Source: Alkalibacterium kapii (GTDB lineage: Bacteria > Bacillota > Bacilli > Lactobacillales > Carnobacteriaceae_A). From it: a stretch of 44,345 nt of DNA. Below the pieces are notes generated by a model. The model saw only the letters and a program-made list of their open reading frames with translations, was not told where the DNA came from and made no database searches. The stretch covers positions 1 through 44,345 of the forward strand of contig NZ_BJUY01000016.1 of the NCBI RefSeq assembly GCF_007988865.1, written 5' to 3'. The position numbers were made by a program, and so were the translations under genes. Below, piece after piece: positions 35,871 to 44,345 of this stretch (positions within the stretch are counted from its first letter, which is position 1; each line of letters starts with the position of its first letter).

Positions 35871-36101
35871 GAAATAGTTAAGTGTTTTAGTGAAGAAAAA
35901 TTCTTGAAATACTTTTTTCCGTATGTTTGCTGCATCAATTAATCTCTAAAAGCATTTAGCATACATTAAATAGAGATGGACGGCTGACGAACCAAGTGTT
36001 AAAGTAATAAAAAAAGAACATATTGAACAGTCTATTTCCAAAATATGTTAAGATATAGTTGGATCAATCTTTTTTAAGCAGATAATTAAGGAGAGTAATG
36101 A

Positions 36102-36965
36102 ATGTCTATGAAAAAAGTGATAATGAAAACAGGAATAATAGCAAGTGTATTGTTATTCGGTGCGTGTGCTGAATCGCAGGTAAGAGATGATACTGAGCCA
36201 GCAACAGAGTCTGAGCAATCCGAGGATTTAATTCAAGATGAGAACTCTGCTGCTGATGAGAGCCAGAACGAAAAAAATGATGATCAAGATGAGGATGCTG
36301 AAGGAAGCAGTCGGGCAGAAGAAGAATCCGATGAAGCAAATAAAGAGGAAATAGAGAAACTTAAAGAAGAAATAAAAAATCCTTCCAGTACAGCTGTATT
36401 GGCAAACAAAAAATATAGTTTACCTGAAGCCTTTATCCCAGAAAATCTGGTAACTGTCGATGTTCCGACAGTTCTGCCTAATCCCGAAATAAAACAGATG
36501 AGAGGAACGGCAGCCGACGCTCTGAAAGATATGTTTGAAGCAGCAGAAAAAGAAGGAATCATACTATATGCACGTTCTGGCTATCGCTCTTACGACACTC
36601 AAGTACAACTTTTCAAAAACTATGCGTCTAAACACGGTGAAGAAGCAGCAAATAAATACAGTGCGAGACCAGGAGAGAGCGAACACCAGACTGGTCTGGT
36701 AATGGATGTAACAAGTGAGAGCGTAAATTTACAAATCACATCTGATTTCGGTGAGACAGAAGAAGGTCAATGGGTTAAAGAGAATGCCCATGAGTATGGA
36801 TTTATCATAAGGTACCCTGAAGGGAAATCTGATATCACTGGTTACATTTATGAACCCTGGCATCTGCGTTATTTAGGCAAAGAACTCGCATCAGAGGTTT
36901 ATGAAAGCGGCTTGACTTATGAAAAGTACTTAGTGGAGAGGGGTTTGAACATTGAAATCCAATAA
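36102..36965 (+). CDS. M15 family D-alanyl-D-alanine carboxypeptidase lipoprotein
   Basis: A 287-residue lipoprotein. The signal peptide ends in lipobox LLFGAC (Cys22). An acidic linker (about 25-90) crosses the wall. The C-terminal VanY/DdcY-type M15 domain (about 105-270) has GYRSYDTQVQLF, the zinc motif SEHQTGLVMD (His195, Asp202) and EPWHLRY (Glu251, His254). It should trim D-Ala from peptidoglycan stem peptides outside the membrane. AAGGAGAG precedes the ATG by seven bases. It overlaps the CapA-like gene by 14 bases, suggesting a coupled envelope operon. Confidence 0.93.
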   Translation: MSMKKVIMKTGIIASVLLFGACAESQVRDDTEPATESEQSEDLIQDENSAADESQNEKNDDQDEDAEGSSRAEEESDEANKEEIEKLKEEIKNPSSTAVLANKKYSLPEAFIPENLVTVDVPTVLPNPEIKQMRGTAADALKDMFEAAEKEGIILYARSGYRSYDTQVQLFKNYASKHGEEAANKYSARPGESEHQTGLVMDVTSESVNLQITSDFGETEEGQWVKENAHEYGFIIRYPEGKSDITGYIYEPWHLRYLGKELASEVYESGLTYEKYLVERGLNIEIQ

Positions 36966-38256
36966 ACACAAAAACAATAAAAGAATCGGGCTTATTATCG
37001 CATTCAGTCTTTTAGTCCTCTTACTGGTTGGTTCTGTCGTATTTATTTTTGCAGATCCGCTTGGCAATGATAAAGCATCAACTGATAAGCCAGAAACAAC
37101 AGAAAATGCCGGTAAAGAACAGACAAATGAAAATGATACCATCAAAGAAGATGAAGAAAATACTGAGAAGCAAGAAGGTGTTGAGGACTCTTTCATCGAC
37201 ATTCAAATTTCTGCTGTCGGCGATGTGATGGCGCATACGAACCAAATCGTAGCAGCACGAAATAACCCGGAAGGTGTGTATAATTTCAACTCTGTTTTTG
37301 AAAAAGTTAAACCTCATATTGAAAAAGCAGATTTAGCACTTGCCAACCTTGAAACAACTCTGGCTGGTGATTCAAGAGAATACAGCGGCTATCCGCTCTT
37401 TAATGCGCCGGATGCACTGGCCGATGCACTGGTATATGCTGGCTTTGATACGATCGTAACAGCCAATAATCACAGTCTGGATACACGGGCAGAAGGTTTG
37501 AGAAGAACTGCCGAAGTGATTGAAGAAAAAGGATTGGATGCTGTAGGAACGTATAAATCTGCAGAGGCAGCAAATGAACGTTTCTTGATTAAAGATGTAA
37601 AAGGGATAAAAGTTGCAATCATTGGCTACACAGAACATTTAAACGGATTGGATTCGCAGTACTCCACAGAAGAAGTCGGCTCATTAGTTAATAAGATTGA
37701 TAAAGAACAGATGATCACAGATATAGAAAACATTAAAAAACAAGAGCCGGATCTTATTGTCGCCTACATGCATTGGGGAAATGAATATACACGAGAGCCA
37801 AATACAGTGCAAAAAGATAATGCTGAACTACTGGCTGGCCAGGGTGTAGATATCATTTTTGGTAGCCATCCTCATGTGATTCACGAAGCTGAGTTTATTG
37901 AAGTAGAAGGAAATAAAGCATTCGTTACCTATTCGATGGGGAATTTTGTGTCAAACCAGCGAAGAGAAACACTTGGAGAGGGTATGGAACCAACAGAAGA
38001 CGGAGTTATTGTAAATGTAGATGTTCAGAAGAATGAACAAACTGGGGAAATAACGATCGAAAACGTCGAGTTCATCCCGACTTGGGTCTACCGTTATAGT
38101 GATACTGGTGGGGCACCTTATACGTACAAGATACTGCCTGTCGAAGAGGCACTGGATGATGAAGTAATCCCTGGCGATATCAAAGAACGATTGAAGAATT
38201 CTTTAGAAGAAACAACGGAAAGGATCAATATGTCTTCTTCTGAAATAAAAGAATGA
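36952..38256 (+). CDS. CapA family metallophosphatase-like protein (poly-gamma-glutamate synthesis type)
   Basis: A 434-residue protein with an N-terminal membrane anchor (about residues 10-32), an acidic linker (about 40-82) and an extracellular PGA_cap domain. Motifs include AVGDVMAHTNQI, ADLALANLETTLAGD, ANNHSLDTRAEGL, AYMHWGNEYT and IFGSHPHVIHEAEF, the metal-site pattern of CapA-like calcineurin-fold proteins. No capB or capC genes are nearby, so capsule production is unproven. Start is TTG with GGAGAGG upstream, inside the M15 gene end. Both proteins share an acidic linker style. Confidence 0.9.
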   Translation: MKSNKHKNNKRIGLIIAFSLLVLLLVGSVVFIFADPLGNDKASTDKPETTENAGKEQTNENDTIKEDEENTEKQEGVEDSFIDIQISAVGDVMAHTNQIVAARNNPEGVYNFNSVFEKVKPHIEKADLALANLETTLAGDSREYSGYPLFNAPDALADALVYAGFDTIVTANNHSLDTRAEGLRRTAEVIEEKGLDAVGTYKSAEAANERFLIKDVKGIKVAIIGYTEHLNGLDSQYSTEEVGSLVNKIDKEQMITDIENIKKQEPDLIVAYMHWGNEYTREPNTVQKDNAELLAGQGVDIIFGSHPHVIHEAEFIEVEGNKAFVTYSMGNFVSNQRRETLGEGMEPTEDGVIVNVDVQKNEQTGEITIENVEFIPTWVYRYSDTGGAPYTYKILPVEEALDDEVIPGDIKERLKNSLEETTERINMSSSEIKE

Positions 38257-38289
38257 GTTATGTGAAAACTAGTGAAAAGAATATTGAAA

Positions 38290-38589
38290 ATGCAGGTGAG
38301 GTTTATTTTACTATATAATGAAGTTAAATTAAGTATTCTAGCAGTTATTATAGGAATGAATCTATATGCCTTTCTTTTATTTAATCTTGACAAACGACGA
38401 GCTGTTAGAGGAAGCTATCGTATTTCAGAGAAACAGTTACTCACTAGTGCGTTTCTGTTTGGAGGGATCGGTGCGTGGCTCGGTATGGTGATCTTTAAGC
38501 ATAAAACCAGACACTTATTATTTCGGTTAAGTCTTCCACTGGCAATGCTTCTAACAAGCTTCACTGTCTATGGGATAGTTATATTATAA
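38290..38589 (+). CDS. DUF1294 family small membrane protein
   Basis: About 99 residues from the ATG at 38290; a GTG at 38272 would add six residues. No strong ribosome-binding site is seen for either. It has the DUF1294 pattern: a first hydrophobic helix, then FLLFNLDKRRAVRGSYRISE, LFGGIGAWLGMVIFKHKTRH and a last helix. Function unknown. It lies 33 bases after the CapA-like gene with no terminator between, and may be cotranscribed with the envelope genes. Confidence 0.85.
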   Translation: MQVRFILLYNEVKLSILAVIIGMNLYAFLLFNLDKRRAVRGSYRISEKQLLTSAFLFGGIGAWLGMVIFKHKTRHLLFRLSLPLAMLLTSFTVYGIVIL

Positions 38590-38594
38590 AACAC

Positions 38595-38636
38595 AAAAAG
38601 GTTCAGCCTGAGAATATACAGACTGAATCTTTTTTT
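38595..38636. terminator. Bidirectional Rho-independent terminator
   Basis: AAAAAGGTTCAGCCTG pairs with CAGACTGAATCTTTTT (imperfect). It lies between converging genes. Confidence 0.8.
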
Positions 38637-38670
38637 ATCATTTATTTATTTTAGATTTAATTAACTTTTT

Positions 38671-39678
38671 TTAAAATTTACTTAAGTCAATAAATTCATC
38701 TTCCAGTGGGTTGGACTGAGGTTTTCCAAATAAATAACCTTGAAATAAATCATAGCCGAGTTCTTTCAGCCAGTAAAAGTCTTCAATATCCTCTATTCCT
38801 TCAGCCAGGCATGTGGCGCCGTGACTTTTCGCTTCTTTCAGAAAGCGTTGTGCCAGCTGCTGTTTTTCAAAAGAACGAGCGACACCTTGCGAAACAGTCA
38901 TGTCGAGCTTTACATAAGGCGGTTTTACAGCATCAAGGAAGGCCAGGGTATTAAAACCGGATCCCACATCGTCCAGGGCATAGCTGAAACCATTCTTTTT
39001 ATAGTATTCCAGTATTGCTTTCAGATGATCGACGTCATCCACTTCCTCTGTTTCCACTACTTCAAAAACGAAACGGTTACTGTCGATATCCAGACTTTTA
39101 GCCAGAGCAGTTGTTTTTCTCAGACAGTATTCAGGTGAATAAATCGCGGTCGGAATAAAATTGATAAAGATTTTCTGAGAATCGTATAAGCGGGTGCTCT
39201 GTTTGACCCCCTGCATCCGGCACAACCGATCCAGGGCAAATAATTTTCCTCGTACTTTAGCTGCTGGAAATACCTTGTCTGGAAAAATGACTGTGTTGTC
39301 GTTCTCGTAAAAACGAGCCAGCATTTCATAGCCGTAAATTTTTCCAGCGTGAGTGATGATCGGCTGAAAATACATCGTCACATTTTCGTTCCTGATCAGT
39401 TCATCTATCCAGGATGTACTGCGATAATCATCGTAATTATCTAACGGCATCCAACCCTGGTAGGGATGCTTGAAAGTGACTTCGTTACTAAGATTCATCG
39501 CTCTTAAAAAATCAACTAGACTATTGCTTTCTGATTCAGTGATATGTAAAATACACTCTTCCCATTTGTAAGTTTTGTCTTGATTAGTAAATTCCGTTAT
39601 TATAATATGCTTTAATTCCTGTGGGACTTTAAACAACAATTTATCTGTTTCAACTACAGAACAATTTGGACAGTTCAT
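38671..39678 (-). CDS. EAL domain protein, probable c-di-GMP phosphodiesterase
   Basis: A 335-residue soluble protein. An N-terminal segment of about 90 residues starting with MNCPNC (a possible metal-binding pair) is of unknown type. The EAL domain (about 95-330) keeps the catalytic set: EMLAR in place of EALLR, FINFIP (Asn), FEVVETE (Glu), ALDDVGSG (Asp-Asp), VKLD (Lys), EGIE (Glu) and QGYLFGKP (Gln). It should therefore cleave cyclic di-GMP. No GGDEF domain is fused. AAGGAGATG lies upstream of the ATG. It is transcribed alone. Confidence 0.93.
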   Translation of the reverse strand: MNCPNCSVVETDKLLFKVPQELKHIIITEFTNQDKTYKWEECILHITESESNSLVDFLRAMNLSNEVTFKHPYQGWMPLDNYDDYRSTSWIDELIRNENVTMYFQPIITHAGKIYGYEMLARFYENDNTVIFPDKVFPAAKVRGKLFALDRLCRMQGVKQSTRLYDSQKIFINFIPTAIYSPEYCLRKTTALAKSLDIDSNRFVFEVVETEEVDDVDHLKAILEYYKKNGFSYALDDVGSGFNTLAFLDAVKPPYVKLDMTVSQGVARSFEKQQLAQRFLKEAKSHGATCLAEGIEDIEDFYWLKELGYDLFQGYLFGKPQSNPLEDEFIDLSKF

Positions 39679-39728
39679 CTTTCATCTCCTTTTAAATTAT
39701 TTTAACATTAAAAAAAGGAAAAAGGTAC

Positions 39729-39766
39729 AAAAAAGACGCCAAGTCAGTTATCTTGGTGTCTTTTTA
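39729..39766. terminator. Rho-independent terminator (serves the small leftward gene)
   Basis: AAAAAGACGCCAAG pairs with CTTGGTGTCTTTTT around an eight-base loop. It sits just past the stop of the Lmo0937-like gene and before the EAL gene. Confidence 0.85.
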
Positions 39767-39784
39767 AAAGTAAGTATTCAGCTT

Positions 39785-39931
39785 CTAAGGTTTATTCCTG
39801 CCTGTTATCATATTCCAAATGAATACTAACAGAGCAATCACCAAGAGCACATGGACTACGGCTCCACCAATTTCGAATATTAGCCCCAGAATCCAAAAAA
39901 GAATAAGTAATCCAATCAGTGTCCATAACAT
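39785..39931 (-). CDS. Lmo0937-family small membrane protein
   Basis: A 48-residue protein. It begins MLWTLIGLLILFWILGLIFE and has a second helix (GGAVVHVLLVIALLVFIWNM) and a short basic tail. This is the two-helix pattern of the Lmo0937/DUF5670 family, widespread in Bacillota and often tied to stress regulons. AGGAGG lies upstream of the ATG and a terminator follows. Function unknown. Confidence 0.88.
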   Translation of the reverse strand: MLWTLIGLLILFWILGLIFEIGGAVVHVLLVIALLVFIWNMITGRNKP

Positions 39932-40082
39932 TATGAAAAACCTCCTCATTTTTATTAAGTTAATTATATCAAAAGTTTTTAATATATATGAATAATATGC
40001 CTCACTTATCAGTTCTTAAAAGTCGTCTGAACCGCCATAGAATGTTAAACTAAAAGTAAGAATAAAATGAGAGAGAGGCGAA

Positions 40083-41345
40083 ATGATGGATATAGGGTAT
40101 GCATGTATTACAAAAGGTGGTCCTGAGTTAAAATATAAAACATGTCGAAAGAAAAATGCCACAAAAGAAAAGCTGATGTCATTGATCGAACACAACTTAA
40201 AAACACTGGAAGCAATGATAGAATTCAATCATCAGCAAAAAATTAAGCTGTTCAGAATAAGTTCGGACATCATTCCTTTCGGTTCGGATTTCAAGGTGAA
40301 TGACTTGGACTGGCCGGCGCTCTTTGAATCTTACTTTACTAACATAGGAGAAAAAATCAGACAGTACAATATACGGGTTTCCATGCATCCCGGGCAATAT
40401 ACTGTATTGAATTCGCCCCGGCAAGAGGTTGTTGAGCGTGCTATCGACGATTTAAAATATCACACATTGTTTTTAGATTCACTGGGAGTTGGTCAGGAGA
40501 GTAAGATCATTTTACATGTCGGTGGCGTCTATAACAACAAGCTTAAAGCCATGGATCGCTTTATAGACGTTTATAAGCAGCTGGATGAGTCGATCAAGAA
40601 ACGATTGATCATAGAGAACGATGATGTTTCTTACACGATCAAAGACGTTCTAGCTTTAAGCAGTCGGATCGGTGCTCCTGTAGTTTATGACAATCTTCAT
40701 TATCATTTAAATAATGATGGTGATATTCGGTCAGATGCTTATTGGATAAATAAAGCCAAACAAACGTGGGACAAAAAGGATGGTCGACCTAAAGTCCATT
40801 ATTCACAGCAGCAGATCAATGGGCGCGAAGGTTCGCATTCAGAGTATATCCGAATTGATGAATTTATGAGATATTACGACAACATCAAATCGTGTAATGT
40901 AGATATTATGCTTGAAGTAAAGGACAAAAATTTGTCTGCGAAAAAAATCCAATTAGCGTTATCAGAAAATCCAAAGATAAAGGATCTGGAAGAAGAGTGG
41001 GCGAGATATAAATACACAGTCCTGGAACGGTCTCCCGTTATTTATGAAGAAATAAGAGAGCTTCTGAAAGACAAAACTTCGTATCCGGTGATTGAATTTT
41101 ATGAATTCATAGAAGCAGCGCTTGAGCAGGATATCGAAATCAATAAAGCGATAAATAGTCTGGACCATGTATGGGGCTATTTAAACGACCGGGCGACGTC
41201 TAAAGAAAGTCAGCGTTATCAGTCGTATAAATCGGCGCTGAAAGACCAGCCTGATAAGCTGTCCAATGCCAAGCGTTTTTTATCCAAACTGGCGGTCAAG
41301 TATCAGATAGATTATCTCAATCGTTCTCTGTATTTTGAATATTAA
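40083..41345 (+). CDS. uvsE: UV DNA damage endonuclease UvsE
   Basis: A 420-residue UV endonuclease (UVDE) of the TIM-barrel type that nicks DNA 5' of UV photoproducts and some abasic sites. It starts with IGYACITKGGPELKYKTC. Metal-site segments follow: FRISSDIIPFGSD, RVSMHPGQYTVLNSP, ILHVGGVYNNK, IENDDVSYTIKDVL, VYDNLHYHLN and VHYSQQ. The C-terminal 110 residues are an extension seen in many Bacillota UvsE. Two tandem ATGs (40083, 40086) follow GAGAGAGG. The TspO-related gene is 17 bases downstream. Confidence 0.95.
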   Translation: MMDIGYACITKGGPELKYKTCRKKNATKEKLMSLIEHNLKTLEAMIEFNHQQKIKLFRISSDIIPFGSDFKVNDLDWPALFESYFTNIGEKIRQYNIRVSMHPGQYTVLNSPRQEVVERAIDDLKYHTLFLDSLGVGQESKIILHVGGVYNNKLKAMDRFIDVYKQLDESIKKRLIIENDDVSYTIKDVLALSSRIGAPVVYDNLHYHLNNDGDIRSDAYWINKAKQTWDKKDGRPKVHYSQQQINGREGSHSEYIRIDEFMRYYDNIKSCNVDIMLEVKDKNLSAKKIQLALSENPKIKDLEEEWARYKYTVLERSPVIYEEIRELLKDKTSYPVIEFYEFIEAALEQDIEINKAINSLDHVWGYLNDRATSKESQRYQSYKSALKDQPDKLSNAKRFLSKLAVKYQIDYLNRSLYFEY

Positions 41346-41362
41346 ACCTTAGGAGGATCACT

Positions 41363-42088
41363 ATGACTAGTAAAAAAAGATTAGGCATCATTTATAGTAT
41401 CGTTTTTTTACTTATGCTGGCAGTAAACTATCTGACAGCAACAAATGTCGGGAGCATCGCCGATGAAAACCCGGCGATCATCCAACCGGCGGGATATGTA
41501 TTTTCTATATGGGGAGTTATTTATTTACTGTTGTTTATTTGGATCATTCGCCTATTTTTCATAAAAAATGATACTGAACAGTTGCTTGAACGCCTGCATT
41601 ATTGGCCAGTTGTTAATTTCGTCTTGAACGGCGCCTGGATATTTACTTTTACAGAAAGACTCTACTTTCTGTCGACTGTCGTTATTGTAGCCTTGCTTGT
41701 TACTTTGTTTGTTATTTATAAAAAGTTATCGCACCCGTCTGTCTTCTGGTTCGACCGTTTGCCTTTCTCGATTTACTTTGGATGGGGAACAGTAGCAACG
41801 ATCGTAAATATTGTTACATGGGTCAAGAAAAACGGCATAGAAGAAGTCCTGGGATTCAATGAATATCAGTGGACGCTGGCCTTGCTGATCATTGCTACGG
41901 GCATAGCCGTCTTTGTCTCTCTCCTGCACACTGACTGGCTGTATCCTCTTGTCTTTGCCTGGGCATATGTCGGTATTATTATAAGAAATGACTATGATCT
42001 TTTCTGGCTGACGGTCATCTGTGGTGTGAGTATCCTTGTCCATGCAGGGGTATCCATGTATACAGGTTACAAACGTATCAAAAATTAA
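41363..42088 (+). CDS. TspO/MBR-related tryptophan-rich membrane protein
   Basis: A 241-residue membrane protein with about seven hydrophobic helices. It has the TspO-like N-terminal pattern (NYLTATNVGSIADENPAIIQ, then PAGYVFSIWGVIYLLL) with many Trp residues. It is longer than classic TspO (about 160 residues) and belongs to the longer tryptophan-rich sensory protein group, whose ligand is not established. AGGAGG precedes the ATG. Its position 17 bases after uvsE suggests cotranscription. Confidence 0.85.
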   Translation: MTSKKRLGIIYSIVFLLMLAVNYLTATNVGSIADENPAIIQPAGYVFSIWGVIYLLLFIWIIRLFFIKNDTEQLLERLHYWPVVNFVLNGAWIFTFTERLYFLSTVVIVALLVTLFVIYKKLSHPSVFWFDRLPFSIYFGWGTVATIVNIVTWVKKNGIEEVLGFNEYQWTLALLIIATGIAVFVSLLHTDWLYPLVFAWAYVGIIIRNDYDLFWLTVICGVSILVHAGVSMYTGYKRIKN

Positions 42089-42097
42089 CCGAAAACA

Positions 42098-42155
42098 AAC
42101 CTTCACTGAGAGCATAGGTCCTTTAACCTGTGACTCACTCAAAGTGGAGGTTTTT
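42098..42155 (+). terminator. Long hairpin terminator after the TspO-related gene
   Basis: AACCTTCACT (42098-42107) pairs with AGTGGAGGTT (42143-42152, one mismatch), with inner stems GAG/CTC and AGGT/ACCT, followed by T residues. Confidence 0.7.
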
Positions 42156-42256
42156 GCATACATAAAAAATGATATAATAATAAAATAAATAACGGATAAT
42201 CGATCTTGCCCTGAAAGATTTTTTGTTGAATAGACACATCAATGGAGAGTGATAAT

Positions 42257-43165
42257 ATGAAAAAATTTTTGAAATATCTCGGAATAAGCGTACTTGTGAT
42301 CTTGTCAGGATGGCTGATATTATTTTTGCTTCCGCTACCCACAAACAGTAAATATGCATATTTTGAAGAAAAAGAACGCCCTTTAGTTATTGCACATAGG
42401 GGTGGAAGAGCACTAGCTCCAGAAAATACGATGGCCGCTTTTAAAAATGCCTCACAGCTCGGTGTTGATGTACTGGAATACGATGTGCATCTGACTGCTG
42501 ATGGACACTTGGTGGTTATCCATGATGAAACGGTGGACCGTACGACAAACGGATCCGGCCGTATCAATGACATGACTTTGGAAGAAGTGAAGGCACTCGA
42601 TGCAGGCTATCATTTCCAAGATAAAAAAGGTAATTATTCTTTCAGAGGGTCTGATGTAAAGATTCCGACCGTCAAAGAAGTTTTCAGAGAGTTTAAAAAT
42701 GAAAAACATTTGATTGAATTAAAAGATACGAATGATCCAGAACTGCACGAAAAACTGATCAAAAAAATGTGGAATCTTATAGATGAATTTCAAATGAAGG
42801 ATAATGTGCTGATTGCAAGCTTCGATGACACGATCAACCAGCGATTTGAGGAAATATCGAACAAAGACGTGCCAGTAGGAGCTGGAGAAGAGGAAACACG
42901 GCGTTTTGTCATGATGCACAAAGCTTTTTTAAACGGCATTTACAAACCTAAAGCAACAGCCTTCCAATTGCCGACAGAACAAGAGGATTATGACCTGGCA
43001 GACTGGAAGTTGATACGAGGAGCAAATAAGCGTAATATGCATGTATATTATTGGACAATCAATAATGAAAAGACAATGAAAAAATTGATAGACCTCGGAG
43101 CGAATGGGATTATAACTGATAATCCGCGCTTATTATTAAAAGTAATATCGAAGTATGAAAGCTAA
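42257..43165 (+). CDS. Glycerophosphodiester phosphodiesterase, membrane-anchored
   Basis: A protein of about 302 residues. An N-terminal helix (about residues 7-25) anchors or exports it. The GDPD TIM-barrel follows, with VIAHRGGRALAPENTMAAF (catalytic His-Arg), EYDVHLTADGHLVVIHDETVDRTTNGSG (metal-binding Glu/Asp and second His) and HLIELKD. It should hydrolyse glycerophosphodiesters, or teichoic-acid-like polymers outside the cell, to glycerol-3-phosphate and an alcohol. The frame starts at 42242, but ATG 42257 is correctly spaced from GGAGAG. Confidence 0.93.
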   Translation: MKKFLKYLGISVLVILSGWLILFLLPLPTNSKYAYFEEKERPLVIAHRGGRALAPENTMAAFKNASQLGVDVLEYDVHLTADGHLVVIHDETVDRTTNGSGRINDMTLEEVKALDAGYHFQDKKGNYSFRGSDVKIPTVKEVFREFKNEKHLIELKDTNDPELHEKLIKKMWNLIDEFQMKDNVLIASFDDTINQRFEEISNKDVPVGAGEEETRRFVMMHKAFLNGIYKPKATAFQLPTEQEDYDLADWKLIRGANKRNMHVYYWTINNEKTMKKLIDLGANGIITDNPRLLLKVISKYES

Positions 43166-43190
43166 AACAATCCAACTGTTATAAAACGAT

Positions 43191-43228
43191 GTAAAGAGGA
43201 TGATCAGTTATTTGATCATCCTCTTTAC
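43191..43228. terminator. Bidirectional terminator, perfect 16-base stem
   Basis: GTAAAGAGGATGATCA pairs with TGATCATCCTCTTTAC. The right arm contains the stop codon of the leftward CDF gene. Confidence 0.85.
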
Positions 43229-44124
43229 ATTTGTTCACGATTAAATTGACCCATCAAATTATCAGGTTCTACATGCACATCAGTATGCATGACATCAAAT
43301 TCTTCGTAGAGTAATTTTTCTATCCTTTCAGTGATATCATGACTTTCTTGCACAGTCATTTTCCCATCGACGAGAATAGTCACATCGACATACGTATTTG
43401 CACCATACATTCTGGCTTTGATCGATGATACTTTTTCCACCTTATCAAGAGTAAGTATTCTGGTTTTGTACGAATGAAGATGTTTATCTTTAAAACCATC
43501 AGACAAGGAAAAAGTACTTTCTCTAAAAACATCGATCCCTGTTTTTACAATGATAACAGCAACTATTGCAGCCATAATGTTATCCAGCCACACCCAACCT
43601 ATTGATGAACCAATAATCGTGACCGCGGTAGCTGAACTTGTCAGACTGTCTGCAAGGTTATCGCGTGCTACAGCTTTCAATCCATCACTTTTCACTTTTT
43701 TTGCCAAGTTTAAATTGTAACGGTAAAGTATGAACAAAACTAGAGAACTGAATAGAGCAACGACTGAAGCAAATTTATTTGGCTCAACAAGCTCATTTTG
43801 TAATAGTCTTAGAATACTATTTTGAAATATCTGAAAACCTACAAATAACATAATAAATGAAGTGATCAGACTCGCAATCGGTTCTGCTTTCCAATGTCCG
43901 TATGGATGGTTTTTATCTGCAGGTTTTCTGGCTGTTCTTAGACCTAAAAGAACAGTCACCGATGAAAGCACATCGGTTAAATTGTTCAGGCCATCCGCTG
44001 ATAGTGAAGATGAATCCATAAAGAAACCTGCAGTAAATTTTGATAGTGCTAAAATTAAATAAACACTGATTGAAATTTTTGCGCCTTGCTCAGCGATTTT
44101 TACACGCTGTATTTGATTATTCAA
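43225..44124 (-). CDS. Cation diffusion facilitator metal exporter
   Basis: A 299-residue CDF transporter with six hydrophobic helices and a cytoplasmic C-terminal domain (about 205-290) ending in EEFDVMHTDVHVEP. The metal-site helices read N47-x3-D51 in helix 2 (LSADGLNNLTDV) and D155-x3-D159 in helix 5 (ARDNLADSL) rather than the HxxxD of zinc CDFs. This points to Mn2+ or Fe2+ export, by motif rule only. HPYGHWKAEP precedes helix 3. Start is TTG with AGGTAGGG upstream. The 220 bases upstream to the window end show no further gene. Confidence 0.92.
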   Translation of the reverse strand: MNNQIQRVKIAEQGAKISISVYLILALSKFTAGFFMDSSSLSADGLNNLTDVLSSVTVLLGLRTARKPADKNHPYGHWKAEPIASLITSFIMLFVGFQIFQNSILRLLQNELVEPNKFASVVALFSSLVLFILYRYNLNLAKKVKSDGLKAVARDNLADSLTSSATAVTIIGSSIGWVWLDNIMAAIVAVIIVKTGIDVFRESTFSLSDGFKDKHLHSYKTRILTLDKVEKVSSIKARMYGANTYVDVTILVDGKMTVQESHDITERIEKLLYEEFDVMHTDVHVEPDNLMGQFNREQM

Positions 44125-44345
44125 ATTATCCCTACCTTTTTATATGTTGGTCGATAAAGAGTAATACATATGATTCTATAAAATAAGCAAATGAAAAGCA
44201 ATGAAAAAGTGTTATCATTAAAAGAGGATGGCTGATTGTAAATGCTGATCTGACACGTACAAATACTCGCTCGTTCTTTGCAGAGTGGCTATAAGATAGT
44301 ATACTATAAATATGTATAAAAGAATAATTATAATAAATAACACTT

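Noticed and set aside
36952-38256. Capsule operon
   Set aside because: Only a CapA-like protein is present; synthetase genes capB and capC are absent from the window.

Overview
The window is about 44 kb of low-GC Gram-positive chromosome. Protein types and gene style point to Lactobacillales. A Carnobacteriaceae-like organism (Alkalibacterium, Marinilactibacillus or Carnobacterium relatives) is the best guess: the ExoA closely resembles the streptococcal form, the proton or sodium pump is a V-type ATPase, there are ECF/anti-sigma, HD-GYP and EAL genes, and a broken chemotaxis receptor suggests a motile ancestry. The taxonomy is inference. I saw no rRNA, tRNA, CRISPR array, transposase or prophage.

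Layout. 0-5.3 kb: a CPBP membrane protease, a yeiH-type exporter divergent from its LysR regulator, an isoprenylcysteine-methyltransferase-like protein, exoA and a PAP2 phosphatase. 5.3-8.4 kb: an HD-GYP membrane protein divergent from a two-gene unit encoding an acyl-homoserine-lactone-synthase/FeeM-like N-acyltransferase and an E1/ThiF-like adenylyltransferase. This pair is the best candidate for an undescribed small-molecule system. 8.4-12.5 kb: an ECF sigma factor with a matching ECF-type promoter and its anti-sigma factor, a Gfo/Idh/MocA oxidoreductase and a penicillin-V-acylase-like hydrolase. 12.5-20.6 kb: a 51-bp tandem repeat, a tRNA-dihydrouridine synthase, a 59-residue membrane protein, a GNAT enzyme, RecQ, an aldo/keto reductase, a cold-shock protein and dihydrolipoyl dehydrogenase. 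20.8-25.4 kb: YjiH, a decayed methyl-accepting chemotaxis protein, a CorC/HlyC-type protein, YwbE and a YcxB-like membrane protein.

25.6-34.4 kb is a complete nine-gene V-type ATPase operon in the order F-C-I-K-G-E-A-B-D (Ntp naming), closed by a terminator. Its order and its proteolipid subunit differ from the Enterococcus hirae ntp operon. 34.6-38.6 kb holds envelope functions (membrane-anchored hydrolase, M15 carboxypeptidase lipoprotein overlapping a CapA-like protein, DUF1294 protein) with a 52-bp repeat array between the first two. 38.7-44.3 kb holds an EAL protein, an Lmo0937-type small membrane protein, UvsE, a TspO-related protein, a glycerophosphodiester phosphodiesterase and a CDF metal exporter.

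Across the window, four intergenic regions (about 0.9, 12.6, 14.6 and 35.5 kb) carry tandem repeats with a 50-52 bp period and a recurrent TGAG...CTCA dyad. They look like one dispersed, degenerate, non-coding repeat family and are the second main point of interest.
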